From assembly GCA_019059635.1 (NCBI GenBank), contig JAGVRJ010000008.1, positions 992,001 through 1,056,000 on the forward strand: a DNA stretch of 64,000 bases. The letters are read 5' to 3'. The notes beneath the pieces are model-generated. The model did not search any database. It was not told the origin of the DNA and saw only the letters and a program-made list of their open reading frames with translations. A program made the position numbers and the translations under genes. Each line of letters opens with the position of its first letter. The stretch's first letter is position 1. The DNA comes from Proales similis (Eukaryota; Rotifera; Eurotatoria; Ploima; Proalidae). Below are positions 38,943-48,770 of the stretch, piece after piece.

Positions 38943-39307
38943 TTTCCTTTTCCTAAATTTTCTTCGATTATATCGAAACAAGAGTTGGCTTTGATTTAAC
39001 AAGTGCTCGATTTAAGGCGAGACACTTAATCACGCATATTGAGCAGCACCATTTAAGAGGGAACATGCAAAATTTTATTCTAAAAAAATTCCTAAATTTT
39101 GCGTCTTATTTAATTGACTTGAGTTTTGTCCATGACACCGGCTGATCCGGGTCTTTAAATGAATTATGTCTGGGCATTAATTTCAACGGAAATTTTGCGT
39201 ACAAATATTCAATTGAGCATCATACAGGAGTAAATGAGATCGCTTAAAAGCTTGAGGAAATTGAAGACGACTTGCATGTTGAGCCCTTTGCAAAGTAGCG
39301 ATTGCGT
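38943..39307. other. ACAA2 upstream region and JPT1 3' UTR
   Basis: AT-rich 365-base gap. It should include the ACAA2 promoter and the 3' UTR of the JPT1-like gene, which lies on the same strand. No gene seen. Confidence 0.35.
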
Positions 39308-39833
39308 CTACCATAGCCGAGTAGATTTGCCACCAGGCGGCTGAAGCACACGGCTCGAGGTATGAATTTGATGATCGCCTGCGGCTGCCGGCGGCTCCTG
39401 CTCTTTTTTAGCCTCAACAACCATTTGAGGTTGCTTTTCTACTCTTATGTCATCGTCGTAGGGCACTCCAGTGATGGGGTTAATGCCTTCAAGTGATGAA
39501 TATGACACGATTGAGATACATGGTTTTAAGAGGGGAATATCCCACCTCGTCGACCACTGGCCTTGTTCGGGCCTGGTTCGTTGTGAGCGTTTGTTGCAAT
39601 CGGATTGAGGATATTGTTGCTGCTCGTCTGGTTTTGATTATGTCGAACGGCCGGCTTTTCTTCTTCATAAACACCTCCGAATATATTGTTCGATCGACCT
39701 CCGGGCGGATTAAGGACTCTATCAAACCAAAAATAGAGCCGACTGCAACAGCCCGTTCGAATTCAAATCCTTTCGCTTACCTGGATGATGGCTTTTGGTT
39801 GCTGTAGCCGCTGTAATAATTCGCCGAGCTCAT
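39308..39833 (-). CDS. JPT1: Jupiter microtubule-associated homologue (JPT1/HN1-like)
   Basis: Small disordered protein of the Jupiter/HN1 family, linked to microtubules and cell signalling. Three exons: MSSANYYSGYSNQKPSSR, then VLNPPGGRSNNIFGG (exon 2), and SSRVLQPPGGKSTRLW at the end. The two RVLxPPGGxS motifs, one near each end, and the SNNIFG block define the family. About 134 residues, close to vertebrate JPT1. Introns are 59-63 nt. The ending RLW is short compared with the usual SLVLG. The name follows the best-known family member; orthology to JPT1 rather than JPT2 is not settled. Confidence 0.85.
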
Positions 39834-41061
39834 TCTAAATTCTGAATTTTGAGGTCAAGTTTGCATGAGAACAAGTGACCAACGTGCCCAACCAAAGACG
39901 GCTTTTTGAATGAGCATTTATGTTTATGTTCTCGAATTCCAAATATTTAATTTAGCGCTGAGAATAAGTATAATAGAGTAGAACTGGCGAGCTCGAGCGA
40001 AAGAAGACGAGGCGGCCAATCAAACAAGATGAGATCGACACACGTTAGGCTGAGAACGAAACGCGCTTGAAAAGCCTACAAACTAAAATGCTCCAGTTTT
40101 CGAAATAATTAAACCATGACAGAATGGGCGACGAGGGCCAGAATGGGCGACGAGGGCAAGATTAGCCGCCTCGGGCTTTTATTTTCTGATTGCTGACCGA
40201 CCACACAGGCCACGACCTGCATGCATTCGCTTTGAATCCTCTTTTTTCCGCGCTTATTTAATATCAAATAAAAACGCATTAAAAGAGAGAGAGAGAGAGA
40301 AGGCAAGAGTTTTTTCAGGCTTAGAAGCGTCGTCATCATGGTCGTCGTATTCGCCGAAGCCGAGTAGGTTGTTGTCAACTAATATTGCGTATGGACTTTG
40401 AACGGTAGCTCACCCACCCATTCACAAACTCTCAAGTGCCTGAATAATTTATGCCAGCAGTTGTTGGTCTGACAAATTTTTGAAAACTTCTCAAAACCTC
40501 TGCTACGAACTTTCGCAACCTCTTTACGACTCAGTTCGGAGCTCATCAGTGCAATGTTGAAAATTTGTCTTGGCGTTTCGCTCGCCTACGTCGGTCACTT
40601 TGTCTTTTCTACTCGGTCGAATAGGGCCGTAGACGACGAAGCTCATCAACTACTCGAGCGTTGATTGTTTTCTTATTTTGTTTGTTTGTTTATTCATTCG
40701 CTTGTTTGCATATTGGTTGGTTAGCGTAGCGGGCTTAGACTCCAATTATTTGCTCTTGCTTTGGTCTTATTTTTGTTCAAATTATTAATTTACTTTAGAA
40801 AGTGAAAAATAGTGAAAATAAAACGTACAAGCCGTTTAAGGGCAAATTTTGAAAGGCGAAAACTTGACTGAACCCAAAAAGAAAGCGAGAGAAAGAGAAT
40901 GAAATTGAAACTACCTCCGTATGAGCCAGCGCCCGCATGGATTCCTATAGCGCAAGTAAACCAAGCGATTACATTCTTAAGCATAAATCTCGATTAGAAA
41001 GTTTATGAACTAATCGAAGCGAAAAGGACATAGAGACTACGACAACCGCTTAGGACCTTTC
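39834..41061. other. JPT1/PDZD11 divergent intergenic region
   Basis: Two promoters are expected. It contains a (GA)n run at about 40283-40301. A duplicated 14-base unit (gaatgggcgacgag) occurs twice at about 40122-40156. A minus-strand open frame at 40109-40378 is low-complexity and not called. Confidence 0.4.
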
Positions 41062-41388
41062 ATGCCCAGACTCGTCTACATGCGAAAGAGTGAACTTAAC
41101 GAGCCGGTAAGCCGTCCTTAATGCTTTCAATTTCAGGTTGGGGCCAAAACGTTTGTTTTTAAGCTTGGCCTGAGCATCACCGGCGGAAGTCAAAAGTTCT
41201 CGAGTGTGTTCGTATCTAAAGTGAGCCCTGACGGCATAGCCTGTGCTCACGGGCTCAAAGAGGCCGATATGCTCGTCTCAGTGAATGGAGTCGATTTGAG
41301 GACGATTGGGCACGAAAATAGCGTCAAACTACTCAAAGAGTCGCGTGAGTTTCTCATTGTGGCCAAATACTCTCCATACGGTAAATAA
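41062..41388 (+). CDS. PDZD11: Single-PDZ protein, PDZD11-like
   Basis: 98-residue protein made of one PDZ domain: KLGLSITGGSQKFSSVFVSK (carboxylate-binding loop GLSI), VSPDGIACAHGLKEADMLVS and VNGVDLRTIGHENSVKLLKE. These match PDZD11, which links membrane pumps (PMCA, ATP7A) and junctional PLEKHA proteins, better than TAX1BP3. Two exons: 15 codons, then the domain. The start MPRLVYMRKSEL is the first ATG of the open frame; a further upstream exon cannot be excluded, as vertebrate PDZD11 is about 140 residues. The intron is the shortest seen in the window. Tail to tail with NUDT9. Confidence 0.75.
41107..41136 (+). other. 30-nt intron in PDZD11-like gene
   Basis: Begins gtaagc and ends tttcag, exactly 30 nt, with a pyrimidine stretch. 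It holds an in-frame TAA, so it must be removed to join SELNEP to VGAKTFVFKLG in the PDZ domain. Confidence 0.78.
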
Positions 41389-41777
41389 AAATCGCCTCTC
41401 CAATTCTTCATTCCGTCAATTCGGAACCTTCTATTCAAGAATATAACCGTTCAAAGCCGTTGCTTGTCGCAACTGATTCAATCAACCAACCTCATCAACG
41501 GCAATCTTCTTTTCTGGAGCGTTTCTGAGTTTCTTTTCATTAGAATTTTACTTGCAAATAAAATAAGAATAGTAAGAAGAAATTAAGCAGGATGAGTTTG
41601 CAGAAGGTTGAAACAGTTTGAAACAAAGAATAGATAAGTTTTGGTAAAGCGTTTTGAAGACTAAATCAATTGAGAATAACTGTGAAGATGGACAGATGGA
41701 AAGCATTAAATAAAAGAGTAAAAATCAAAAAAGCATTTCGAGTGAATTCGTTTCTATCGGTCGATAAAGATGGAGCG
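41389..41777. other. PDZD11-NUDT9 3'-3' gap
   Basis: Converging 3' ends, with AATAAA-like signals near 41558 (plus). AT-rich, no gene seen. Confidence 0.4.
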
Positions 41778-43070
41778 CTACCAGTACGCATTACGGATTT
41801 TGGCCACCTCGTACAAGAAATCCTTGTGGCTGGCAAAGAGTTTTATATCGGATCTGAGCTCCATCCACTTGGCATGCTGGGCATCGTCGCCTCCCGTCAG
41901 CTCGAGCATTCCGACAAAGTCGTTGTTCTCGTCATGAAAATTGCACGCAATCGTTTCCATCCATGCCTGTGAAAATCAGCGTTTACCAATGAAGATTAAG
42001 TGTTCTTCACAGCTCATGGTTTACATTGTCTGTGTTGCGTGGATCGTCAACATAGCCTTTGTAGATCTGAGTTCCGTTTCTGAAAAAGCTTTGAAGTCTT
42101 TGCTCTATCTTGTCGGACGAGGCAGCTATGCGGCCAAACTTGTCAAAGTTCAAATTGCGATTGAGCGCCTCCTCACTGAACTCGCGCACTAGCGTCTTGG
42201 TAACAAGTTCGCCCGGATCGCGCATACCACCGGGTATCGCCCACTCGCCTGTGTCGCGCCTCTGAATCGCCACAAACTCAAGCACGCACTTCTCATCGAT
42301 TTTAATCTTTTTTCCGTTGCTCTCTCTCTTCCATCTAAGTTTTGTTGGCCATTAATTTGTTACGATTTTCATTCAATATAATTAAACTAACCGGGTGACG
42401 ATCGGATCTAAGATTCAAAATAAAAAAAAATTGAATCAGTATGATAACCAAATGAAAATAAAAAATGTGCTCACCAGCCGCGTGATTAGGTCCCCATCGG
42501 CCTAAATGTCCGCGTCCAATTAGACCAGTTCGGCCTACCGGATTCCGAGGCACCAAGATATTCGGATTTGCCCGATAAGGCATGAATTTGTACTGTTTAT
42601 GATGACTTTTTCGATCGCATCCATATTTAACATCCAAGCCGTTAAAATTGAGTTGACTGAACTCTGGCTCAGTCCTTCAAGTCAAGTGTGAACCGCATAA
42701 AAACTGAGCCATATTGAAGTTAGCTAATGTAACTCACAAGTGAGGATCTTTCCAGGCCAGTCCATCCTTCTTCATAATTTTCTCAGATGTGAACTCTCTA
42801 GGATTGTAATCTTGCATTGGAACTTGCCAGCTAATTTTGCTACGCGGAACTCTGAACCGCTGAGAATGAGATTGAGAAAAATGGCGAAGCGAGCCTAAAA
42901 TTAAAATCTTGATGACTCACCAAGACATCTTGGGTTCTGGTGTAGGCTTCAGTGCCCGAATGGGGATCATTTGGATCAAAACGGCATTTAAAGTGATATT
43001 GAGGGGTTGCAGCCAACTCCTCGCTGTCCATGCAACCGTTACGGATCCCTCTTCCAACTTTGGCGCCCAT
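41778..43070 (-). CDS. NUDT9: ADP-ribose pyrophosphatase, NUDT9-like
   Basis: Nudix hydrolase that splits ADP-ribose to AMP and ribose 5-phosphate; the vertebrate protein is mitochondrial and is the parent of the TRPM2 channel domain. Key blocks: WQVPMQDYNPREFTSEKI, RNPVGRTGLIGRGHLGRWGP (family signature), EFVAIQRRDTGEWAIPGG, the Nudix box GGMRDPGELVTKTLVREFSE (GX5EX7REUXEE intact, so active) and YKGYVDDPRNTDN. Six or so exons with introns of 60-90 nt. The start is uncertain: MGAKVGRGIRNG is the first ATG of the open frame, but an acceptor-like tag just before it suggests an upstream exon that could carry a targeting signal. Confidence 0.9.
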
Positions 43071-44012
43071 CAAGTTCCTAGAAGGCTCCGCAATGCCTAT
43101 TTATGAGCCAGACGAGCAAGTGAATTTCTTATGAATCGTTCAGTAGGCAGTGGTGCGATTAATAAAACCGTCTGAAAATGGTTGATTATTTTTGTTGCTT
43201 GGTTACCTGTGAAGCGATTATCGTGCGCCCGATGCAAATTTAAGCTTCAATTTAAACTTTCGTTTTCTCTTTGAAAAGAAATACATTAAATTTCAAAATT
43301 TGAGAAAATTTTAGTCGCCCGTGTTGACATACTCGCCTCGTTAGGTAAATGAATGGTATCGCAGCGTTCGGCTCAGAATTTTTTCCATAATAAATGTAAA
43401 TAGCGGTGCAACTGTTTCAATGTCGTCACATTATCGTTGGCCTACACATTTTTTTTGTTTTTATTTATTACTCTGCTACCAGAGAAATGGATTAGAATTA
43501 TCAAATGGAATTGTTGAAATTCTTGAACCGGTAATCAACAACAAATGTCTAGTTGATTACTTCATCATTCAATATATCGGTGGCTGATATTTGATTCTAG
43601 TATCGATCGAATAGTTATGGACCAATATTCTGATCTCTATCCAAATAGAAAAGCCAAACCTGAACATTTATTATTAGTGGCTTATGTGTGAGTTATTTTA
43701 GAGGATGGTGGTCAGATGAAAAATTGAGATGTAGAATAATAAGTGATGATCAAGAAAATAGGTTTCAAAAGCATTCAGTAGCAGGACCGGAACAGCTGTT
43801 GGTCAGCAGTTCATGGACAAGTGACCTGGTGTTGTCCTCACAGCTTTCTCCTTCTAATGTATTGTTTAGATAAAAGGCGGGGTTATAATGCTAATCATAA
43901 CTAATTTTTGGAAATTCGGGCATATATCCAATAAAAAGAGTTTATTCACCAGCCCACCTACATGCTATCGGTTATTTAAACGTCGGGTTCTACTGCCGCA
44001 ACGTAATCCATC
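43071..44012. other. AT-rich gap between NUDT9 and the FNNNN cluster
   Basis: 942 bases, AT-rich and without a gene with family similarity. The right edge holds the promoter of FNNNN gene 1. Confidence 0.4.
43973..43982 (+). promoter_or_regulatory. TATTTAAACG element before FNNNN gene 1
   Basis: TATA-like box 31 bases before the ATG. The same ten bases occur before FNNNN gene 2 (44900-44909), which supports a shared core promoter. The spacing implies a very short 5' UTR. Confidence 0.5.
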
Positions 44013-44595
44013 ATGTCTAAAATTCTTCTCTTCCTGTTTTTTCTTCAGGTGGCCCATCAAGGTGAGTATGGAATCTTCTACATTACATTAATAGATCTAA
44101 AATTAGGAATTAGCTCATTCTGCCACAGACAATGCAACCTCAGTTGATTCGCGAGTCAAGAGACGTTTCCGCCAACGGTGGCCTGAACCCCAAATAACCA
44201 TCAATCTCAACAATAACAACAACAACGCTGGTGGTGGACAAGGCAGCAACTTCAACAACAACAACGCTGGTGGTGGACAAGGCAGCAACTTCAACAACAA
44301 CAACGCTGGTGGTGGACAAGGCAGCAATTTCAACAACAACAACGCTGGTAGTGGACAAGGCAGCAACTTCAACAACAACAACGCTGGTGGTGGACAAGGC
44401 AGCAATTTCAACAACAACAACGCTGGTGGTGGACAAGGCAGCAACTTCAACAACAACAACGCTGGTGGAGGCTGGCCGCCAGCATTCGGCAATCGACCAG
44501 GATTTCGCCCAGGTCGACCGTTTGGTCACTTGAGGCCTCCTCTAGGTGGCTGGTGGGGTAGGCGTCGATTTGAGCGGCCTTGGGCTCAAATGTAA
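44013..44595 (+). CDS. Secreted Asn-rich repeat protein, FNNNN family 1
   Basis: Not recognised as any named family. Two exons: a signal-peptide exon (MSKILLFLFFLQVAHQ) and a repeat exon. After the signal come DNATSVDSRVKRR (a dibasic site), a short Arg/Trp/Pro stretch, then six 13-residue repeats of the type GSNFNNNNAGGGQ, and a Gly/Pro/Arg/Trp tail (PFGHLRPPLGGWWGRRR). The C-terminus is strongly basic with aromatic residues. Almost all Asn codons in the repeats are AAC and repeats differ by single bases, so the expansion is recent. Antisense frames rich in Leu and Pro are shadows of the repeat. Polyadenylation signal at 44643. Possible roles (adhesive, mucus, cuticle, antimicrobial) are guesses. 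Confidence 0.8.
44227..44460 (+). repeat. Six 39-bp tandem units in FNNNN gene 1
   Basis: Units start at 44227, 44266, 44305, 44344, 44383 and 44422, with a broken seventh. Each encodes 13 residues. The fourth has Ser for Gly (gctggtagtgg); copies 3 and 5 have aatttc where others have aacttc. Confidence 0.9.
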
Positions 44596-44899
44596 TCATT
44601 CTAGCTCGGTTCAAGTCGGTTTCTTTATTGAGTAATGTTTCTAATAAATCTTCGATTCTAATAATTCTAATAAAATTCGATTTAATGCCCTATTCATACG
44701 TCTTCTGCTTCCAAAATTAAGGCAGTTGTCCTAGAATGAAACGATAATTAACCCTTCTGCTGTATCAAGGCAACATGAATAAAGTGAAAAGTTGCATTTA
44801 CAGTATGGCCAGAAGGGGAGGAGACAACATAGGCAAATTGTACTTCACATTTGAGGTTGAGGTTAAAACAGCCAAGAGTTCATCGGCCCTTTTAGGAGC

Positions 44900-44909
44900 T
44901 ATTTAAACG
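44900..44909 (+). promoter_or_regulatory. TATTTAAACG element before FNNNN gene 2
   Basis: Same ten bases as before gene 1, 48 bases before the ATG. The rest of the 361-base gap to the left is the 3' UTR of gene 1, with no gene. Confidence 0.5.
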
Positions 44910-44956
44910 ACACTCAACTCGAAAAATAACCATTTCGAAAAAAGAACATTGGAACA

Positions 44957-45184
44957 ATGAATAAACATCTCTTGATCGTCATCCTCTTTTCCTGCATGTT
45001 GCTTTCAAGCGCTGCCCCAGTCCACCAGCCAGCAGAGACTCGTCTCAGACGTTTCTTGGGCAATCGATTCGGAGGCGGTTTTGGATCCGGTTTCGGCGGT
45101 GGTTTCGGTGGAAATAATTTCAACAACAACAACGCTGGATTTCCTTTTGGTGGTGGAAACAACTTCAACAACAACAATGGTTAA
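44957..45184 (+). CDS. Secreted Gly/Asn-rich protein, FNNNN family 2
   Basis: Single exon, 75 residues. A signal peptide (MNKHLLIVILFSCMLLSSAA) is followed by a short pro-part with LRR, then a Gly/Phe-rich run (FGGGFGSGFGGGFGG) and two copies of NNFNNNN separated by AGFPFGGG. Ends NNNNG. It looks like a minimal version of genes 1 and 6. Polyadenylation signal at 45240. Function unknown. Confidence 0.75.
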   Translation: MNKHLLIVILFSCMLLSSAAPVHQPAETRLRRFLGNRFGGGFGSGFGGGFGGNNFNNNNAGFPFGGGNNFNNNNG

Positions 45185-45795
45185 TGGTTTTGATTGTTGA
45201 CTAACATCTTTTTGTCCTGCATATTGTGATCGCTTGGTCAATAAACTTTTGTCTTGTCTGATTAAACTCAAAATCTAAATTGATCTAAATTGATAGAATT
45301 GATAGTTTGATAGAAGAAACTGCCATGTTTTTTAGTTGATGAAACATTCGAACTCGAGGCAAACTTGCGAATCCGAATGACACCATTGCGAGTCTAAACT
45401 TTTAACAGTCGATTCTAATTTCAATATTCGTGAAATATGGTCGATTAATTTCACCACAGCTAGTATTATGAATTAGTACAGGAAGATCAATATACACAGT
45501 GAATTGTATCTTGTTGATATTAACAAGCAAGATAAAATCGGAAGCACTTCTCTTGAAAGTAACCTTCCAGACAAGTTTGCTATCTCCACTAGAGGTCCTT
45601 ATAATTCCCCAGTAGGCTGGCTTATATCGCAAACAAACGACCAGAACGGTGAACTGCGTCTTTGGCGCCAGTTGGTGTAGTTTTCGCATCTGACCCCTCC
45701 CTCTTGATAATTTTACTTATTATACAAAACTACGACTACAAATAGCTAGTCTTCATCTTAGGATCGTCATTTACGTCTAGTTTGCAACTATCACG
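45185..45795. other. Gap between FNNNN genes 2 and 3
   Basis: 3' UTR of gene 2 and the promoter of gene 3. No gene with family similarity. The minus-strand open frame at 45402-45689 has no support. Confidence 0.35.
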
Positions 45796-46365
45796 ATGAG
45801 TAAATATTGCTTTATTGCGTGCGCTCTGCTTGTGACCACATCGATCTGTGCCCCTCACAACAAAATGGACTTGAACTCCATAGAGAAGAGGGCTACGTTC
45901 ACTAACAACAACGTTGGTCCTGGTGATGTTGTAAACAACAACAACGTGCCGCCTGGCTCCTCCATCACTAACAACAATTTCGGCGGTCTTCCTGGTCACA
46001 CGATCAGCAACAACAATTTGTTTGGTTCTGGCAACACTTTCAACAATAACAACAACATTCCACCCGGTTTCACCATTACGAACAACAACAACGTCCCGCC
46101 AGGCTTTTCGATCAACAACAACAATTTTGGTCCCAACACTGGAACTGGCTCAATTGTAAACAACAATTCTAACTCTTCTATTCGGCCCATCTTTGTGGTA
46201 ATTGACGGCAGCCAAATTCAAATCGGACACTACTTCGTCTCCTCTGATGGAATCATAATCGGAAGAACCATTTACCCAAACTTCCACAACCTTTCCGATC
46301 AAATCAAGCAGGTTGTTATAAGTCAGCTTCTGAGCGAAGGATCACCTGCAGTATTTTCAAAATAG
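45796..46365 (+). CDS. Secreted Asn-rich protein with C-terminal domain, FNNNN family 3
   Basis: Single exon, 189 residues. A signal peptide (MSKYCFIACALLVTTSIC) is followed by a pro-part ending IEKR, then TNNN/NNNN blocks separated by GPG, PPG and GLPGH (ATFTNNNVGPGDVVNNNN). Unlike the others it ends in a non-repetitive stretch from about residue 130 (IFVVIDGSQIQIGHYFVSSD to LLSEGSPAVFSK), which looks like a folded domain I do not recognise. It shares the sub-pattern KR-x-TFTNNN-GPG-VNNNNV with gene 4. Polyadenylation signal at 46430. Function unknown. Confidence 0.78.
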   Translation: MSKYCFIACALLVTTSICAPHNKMDLNSIEKRATFTNNNVGPGDVVNNNNVPPGSSITNNNFGGLPGHTISNNNLFGSGNTFNNNNNIPPGFTITNNNNVPPGFSINNNNFGPNTGTGSIVNNNSNSSIRPIFVVIDGSQIQIGHYFVSSDGIIIGRTIYPNFHNLSDQIKQVVISQLLSEGSPAVFSK

Positions 46366-46762
46366 ATTTTTAAATCAAAATCTCAGCTCTTGAGCCCTGT
46401 CTAAAAATTCAATTCTTTCAGTAAATTTCAATAAATTTTTATCATTAAGTTCGACCTTTTCTTGAACTATCTCTGCTACAGAGGCTAACACTTGGATCGG
46501 CCCTTTGTTCTTCAACAGTTTCTTCTCTTGTCATGGGACCTTGACATGTACTGATACTGGCGAAAGGCATTAAGATCTTTATGAAATGTTACAAAAGGTC
46601 AAATTGGCACATGTCAAAGGTCGGTCAACTTGTCCTTACATCCTTATGGAAGAACCTCCTTTTTGAGAAAGCTTTGCGTCTGATTGGTCTGACAACTCTA
46701 TGGCCGAGTGGTTCCCTTTTCGGTATAAATATTTGCTTCTTTAGAAGATAATTTCTTGAAAA
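46366..46762. promoter_or_regulatory. Gap before FNNNN gene 4, with TATA box
   Basis: TATAAAT at 46724-46730 lies 33 bases before the gene 4 ATG. The left part is the 3' UTR of gene 3. No gene seen. Confidence 0.5.
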
Positions 46763-47149
46763 ATGGCGATTCTTTCGGTGCTTTTGATGTTATTACTGAC
46801 GACCCTGGCGTCAGCAAAACCCATCTATCCTGACGATTCTCAACAAATCACCATCGGCAGCCAATCGAATGCTGCCAACCCGCTGGAAAGCACCGGGGCT
46901 CCATTTCAAGCCAGCCAAAAGTTGTCTAAGACTCAATTAAAGAGAGAAACATTTACAAATAATAACTTTGGCCCTGGAAATCATGTGAATAACAACAATG
47001 TTGATCCGAGCCTTATTAATAACAGCTTCGGAGTTAACTCTTTTTATAATGGATTTCAAAGCCTAAACAACGGCTTTCCGAATGGATTCTCAATTAGCAA
47101 CAACAATTTTCCGTCCCAGCCAGGAACCATAATAAACAACAATGGTTAA
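46763..47149 (+). CDS. Secreted Asn-rich protein, FNNNN family 4
   Basis: Single exon, 128 residues. Signal peptide (MAILSVLLMLLLTTLASA), a Gln/Ser-rich pro-part ending QLKR, then ETFTNNNFGPGNHVNNNNVD and further NN blocks ending IINNNG. Closest to gene 3 in the first repeat block, but without gene 3's C-terminal domain, so either gene 3 gained it or gene 4 lost it. Polyadenylation signal at 47303. Converges with gene 5. Function unknown. Confidence 0.75.
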   Translation: MAILSVLLMLLLTTLASAKPIYPDDSQQITIGSQSNAANPLESTGAPFQASQKLSKTQLKRETFTNNNFGPGNHVNNNNVDPSLINNSFGVNSFYNGFQSLNNGFPNGFSISNNNFPSQPGTIINNNG

Positions 47150-47444
47150 GTGATCACAGACCAATACTTCAATTTTTCTCATAATAGACTCTATCATCTT
47201 AAATCGGCACTATAATTCAAACTCTATTTGATAATTGCCTCCTTTCGACCTCTTTGTCTTGAAAGACTTGATTCTCATTATTTCTTTTTCAAAGTATAAA
47301 CTAATAAAATTGATTTTTATTTCCTTTTGGTCTATTCGAAGTATAAATTATTAGATTTTGATTATTGACTAGTGGAGTTTCGGGATTAGTCCAAGTTTTC
47401 TTAAGTTCAACTCGTTGATAAGATTAATTAAAAAATGAGGCTAT

Positions 47445-48443
47445 TTACACTGTGACTAAGCCCAACCCTGCGTTGTTATTATTAAAATTATTTCCCTCAA
47501 TCGTTCCCGCATTGTTATTATTGAAATTATTTCCTAGGCCTCCGCCTGCATTATTGTTGTTAAAATTATCTCCAAAGCCAGTGCCTGCGTTGTTGTTGTT
47601 GAAATTGTTGCCCAAACCTGTGCCAGAATTATTGTTGTTAAAGTTGTTTCCTTCGCCTGCTGCCGCATTGTTATTATTGAAATTATTTCCTAGGCCACCA
47701 GCTGCATTATTATTGTTGAAATTATTTCCAAAACCAGTACCGGCATTGTTGTTGTTGAAATTATTTCCGAGACCGCCTCCAGCATTGTTGTTGTTAATGT
47801 TTATATGATTATTGATAATCGAAGGGCCTGGAACTCCATGCAGACCGGGAACGTTCGAAAGGCCAGGCAACCCCAACCCAGCCTGTGCGTTTAAAATCCC
47901 GGGGGCACCAAGAGAGCCAGGGACTCCAGCGATACCCGGCGCGGTGGCAACTCCTCCTGATACTGCGGCAACACCTGCCAGTCCGGGCACTAGAGCGGCA
48001 GCCAACGCGGCATTTTGCATCTTTTTTCGAAAAAAGCGTCGCGCGGCAACCCTATCGCGAAATCGTCGCCTTTCAGCTCTATCACGGAAGTCATCTTTTC
48101 TGAAATTCTTGGAAAATCGGCCTCTGTTATTGGAATCATTATAATCATAGTCGTAATCATAGTCGGGCCTGGAACCTCTGCTGCGATCCACAAAATCTCT
48201 GTTTCTGTCAAATCGGTTTAACTGCCGTTTTTGAAGGTCATCACTGTGATCTTAAAACCAAACAAGTCGATGAAGCTGCTTATCAGTTCGTTGAGCTATA
48301 TTTAGCTACTTACGGGTTAGTTTTGTATCAGCTTCAGTTCTCTCTTTGGAATCCTTCTCCACAACACGAGACAAAATGGCACTTTTGCCCACCGCCAGGC
48401 TCAAAGCACCAACTAAGTAGAAGAAAGTCAGCTGCAGCTTCAT
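47445..48443 (-). CDS. Large secreted Asn-rich repeat protein, FNNNN family 5
   Basis: Two exons, about 310 residues, the largest member. A signal peptide (MKLQLTFFYLVGALSLAVG) is followed by a charged pro-part with QKRQLNRF, an Asp/Tyr block (DYDYDYDYND), a very basic Arg/Lys/Phe helix-like stretch, a PG-rich collagen-like but non-triplet segment (VPGLAGV, GVPGSLGAPG), and then about eight repeats of GNNFNNNNAGxG, ending GLGLVTV. Asn codons are mixed AAT/AAC, so this repeat block is older than that of gene 1. Function unknown; the mix of acidic, basic and Asn-rich blocks in one chain suggests self-assembly. Confidence 0.78.
47462..47810 (-). repeat. Degenerate FNNNN tandem repeat in gene 5
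   Basis: About eight units encoding GNNFNNNNAGxG, with linkers varying (GLGNN, TGFGNN, AAGEGNN, TIEGNN) and mixed synonymous codons. Confidence 0.8.
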
Positions 48444-48770
48444 ATCGGACTAGAGTTATCAATGAATGCGATCGATTTAGCTCGACAACTCAGTCGCTAC
48501 TTTTTCGAATCAGAGCGGAGAGCACTCATTCGCATATTTCAAGGTTGATTATCAATCACACTGTGCGATGCCTGTAAAATTTGGCTTCCATCAGACAAAA
48601 CCAAAGCTGAATAAGAGCAGAACCAGAAATTGAACAGAACAGATACATTTATTCACGTGCGTTCAACTCAATTAGATTCGAAAAGAACCAAAAAATATTC
48701 ATTTTTTACAAAAATAATTTGTTAGATAGAAAACATTGAAGGAAACAATGTTGCGGTGAGTGGATGACTT
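48444..48770. other. Gap between FNNNN genes 5 and 6
   Basis: Promoter of gene 5 (minus) and the 3' UTR of gene 6 (minus). No TATA box is clear for gene 5. No gene seen. Confidence 0.35.

Noticed and set aside
44115-44529. Leu/Pro-rich and Val/Ser-rich minus-strand frames over FNNNN gene 1
   Set aside because: They are repeat shadows of the AAC-rich tandem array. The same happens over genes 2, 5 and 6. The plus frame has a signal peptide and stop in context.
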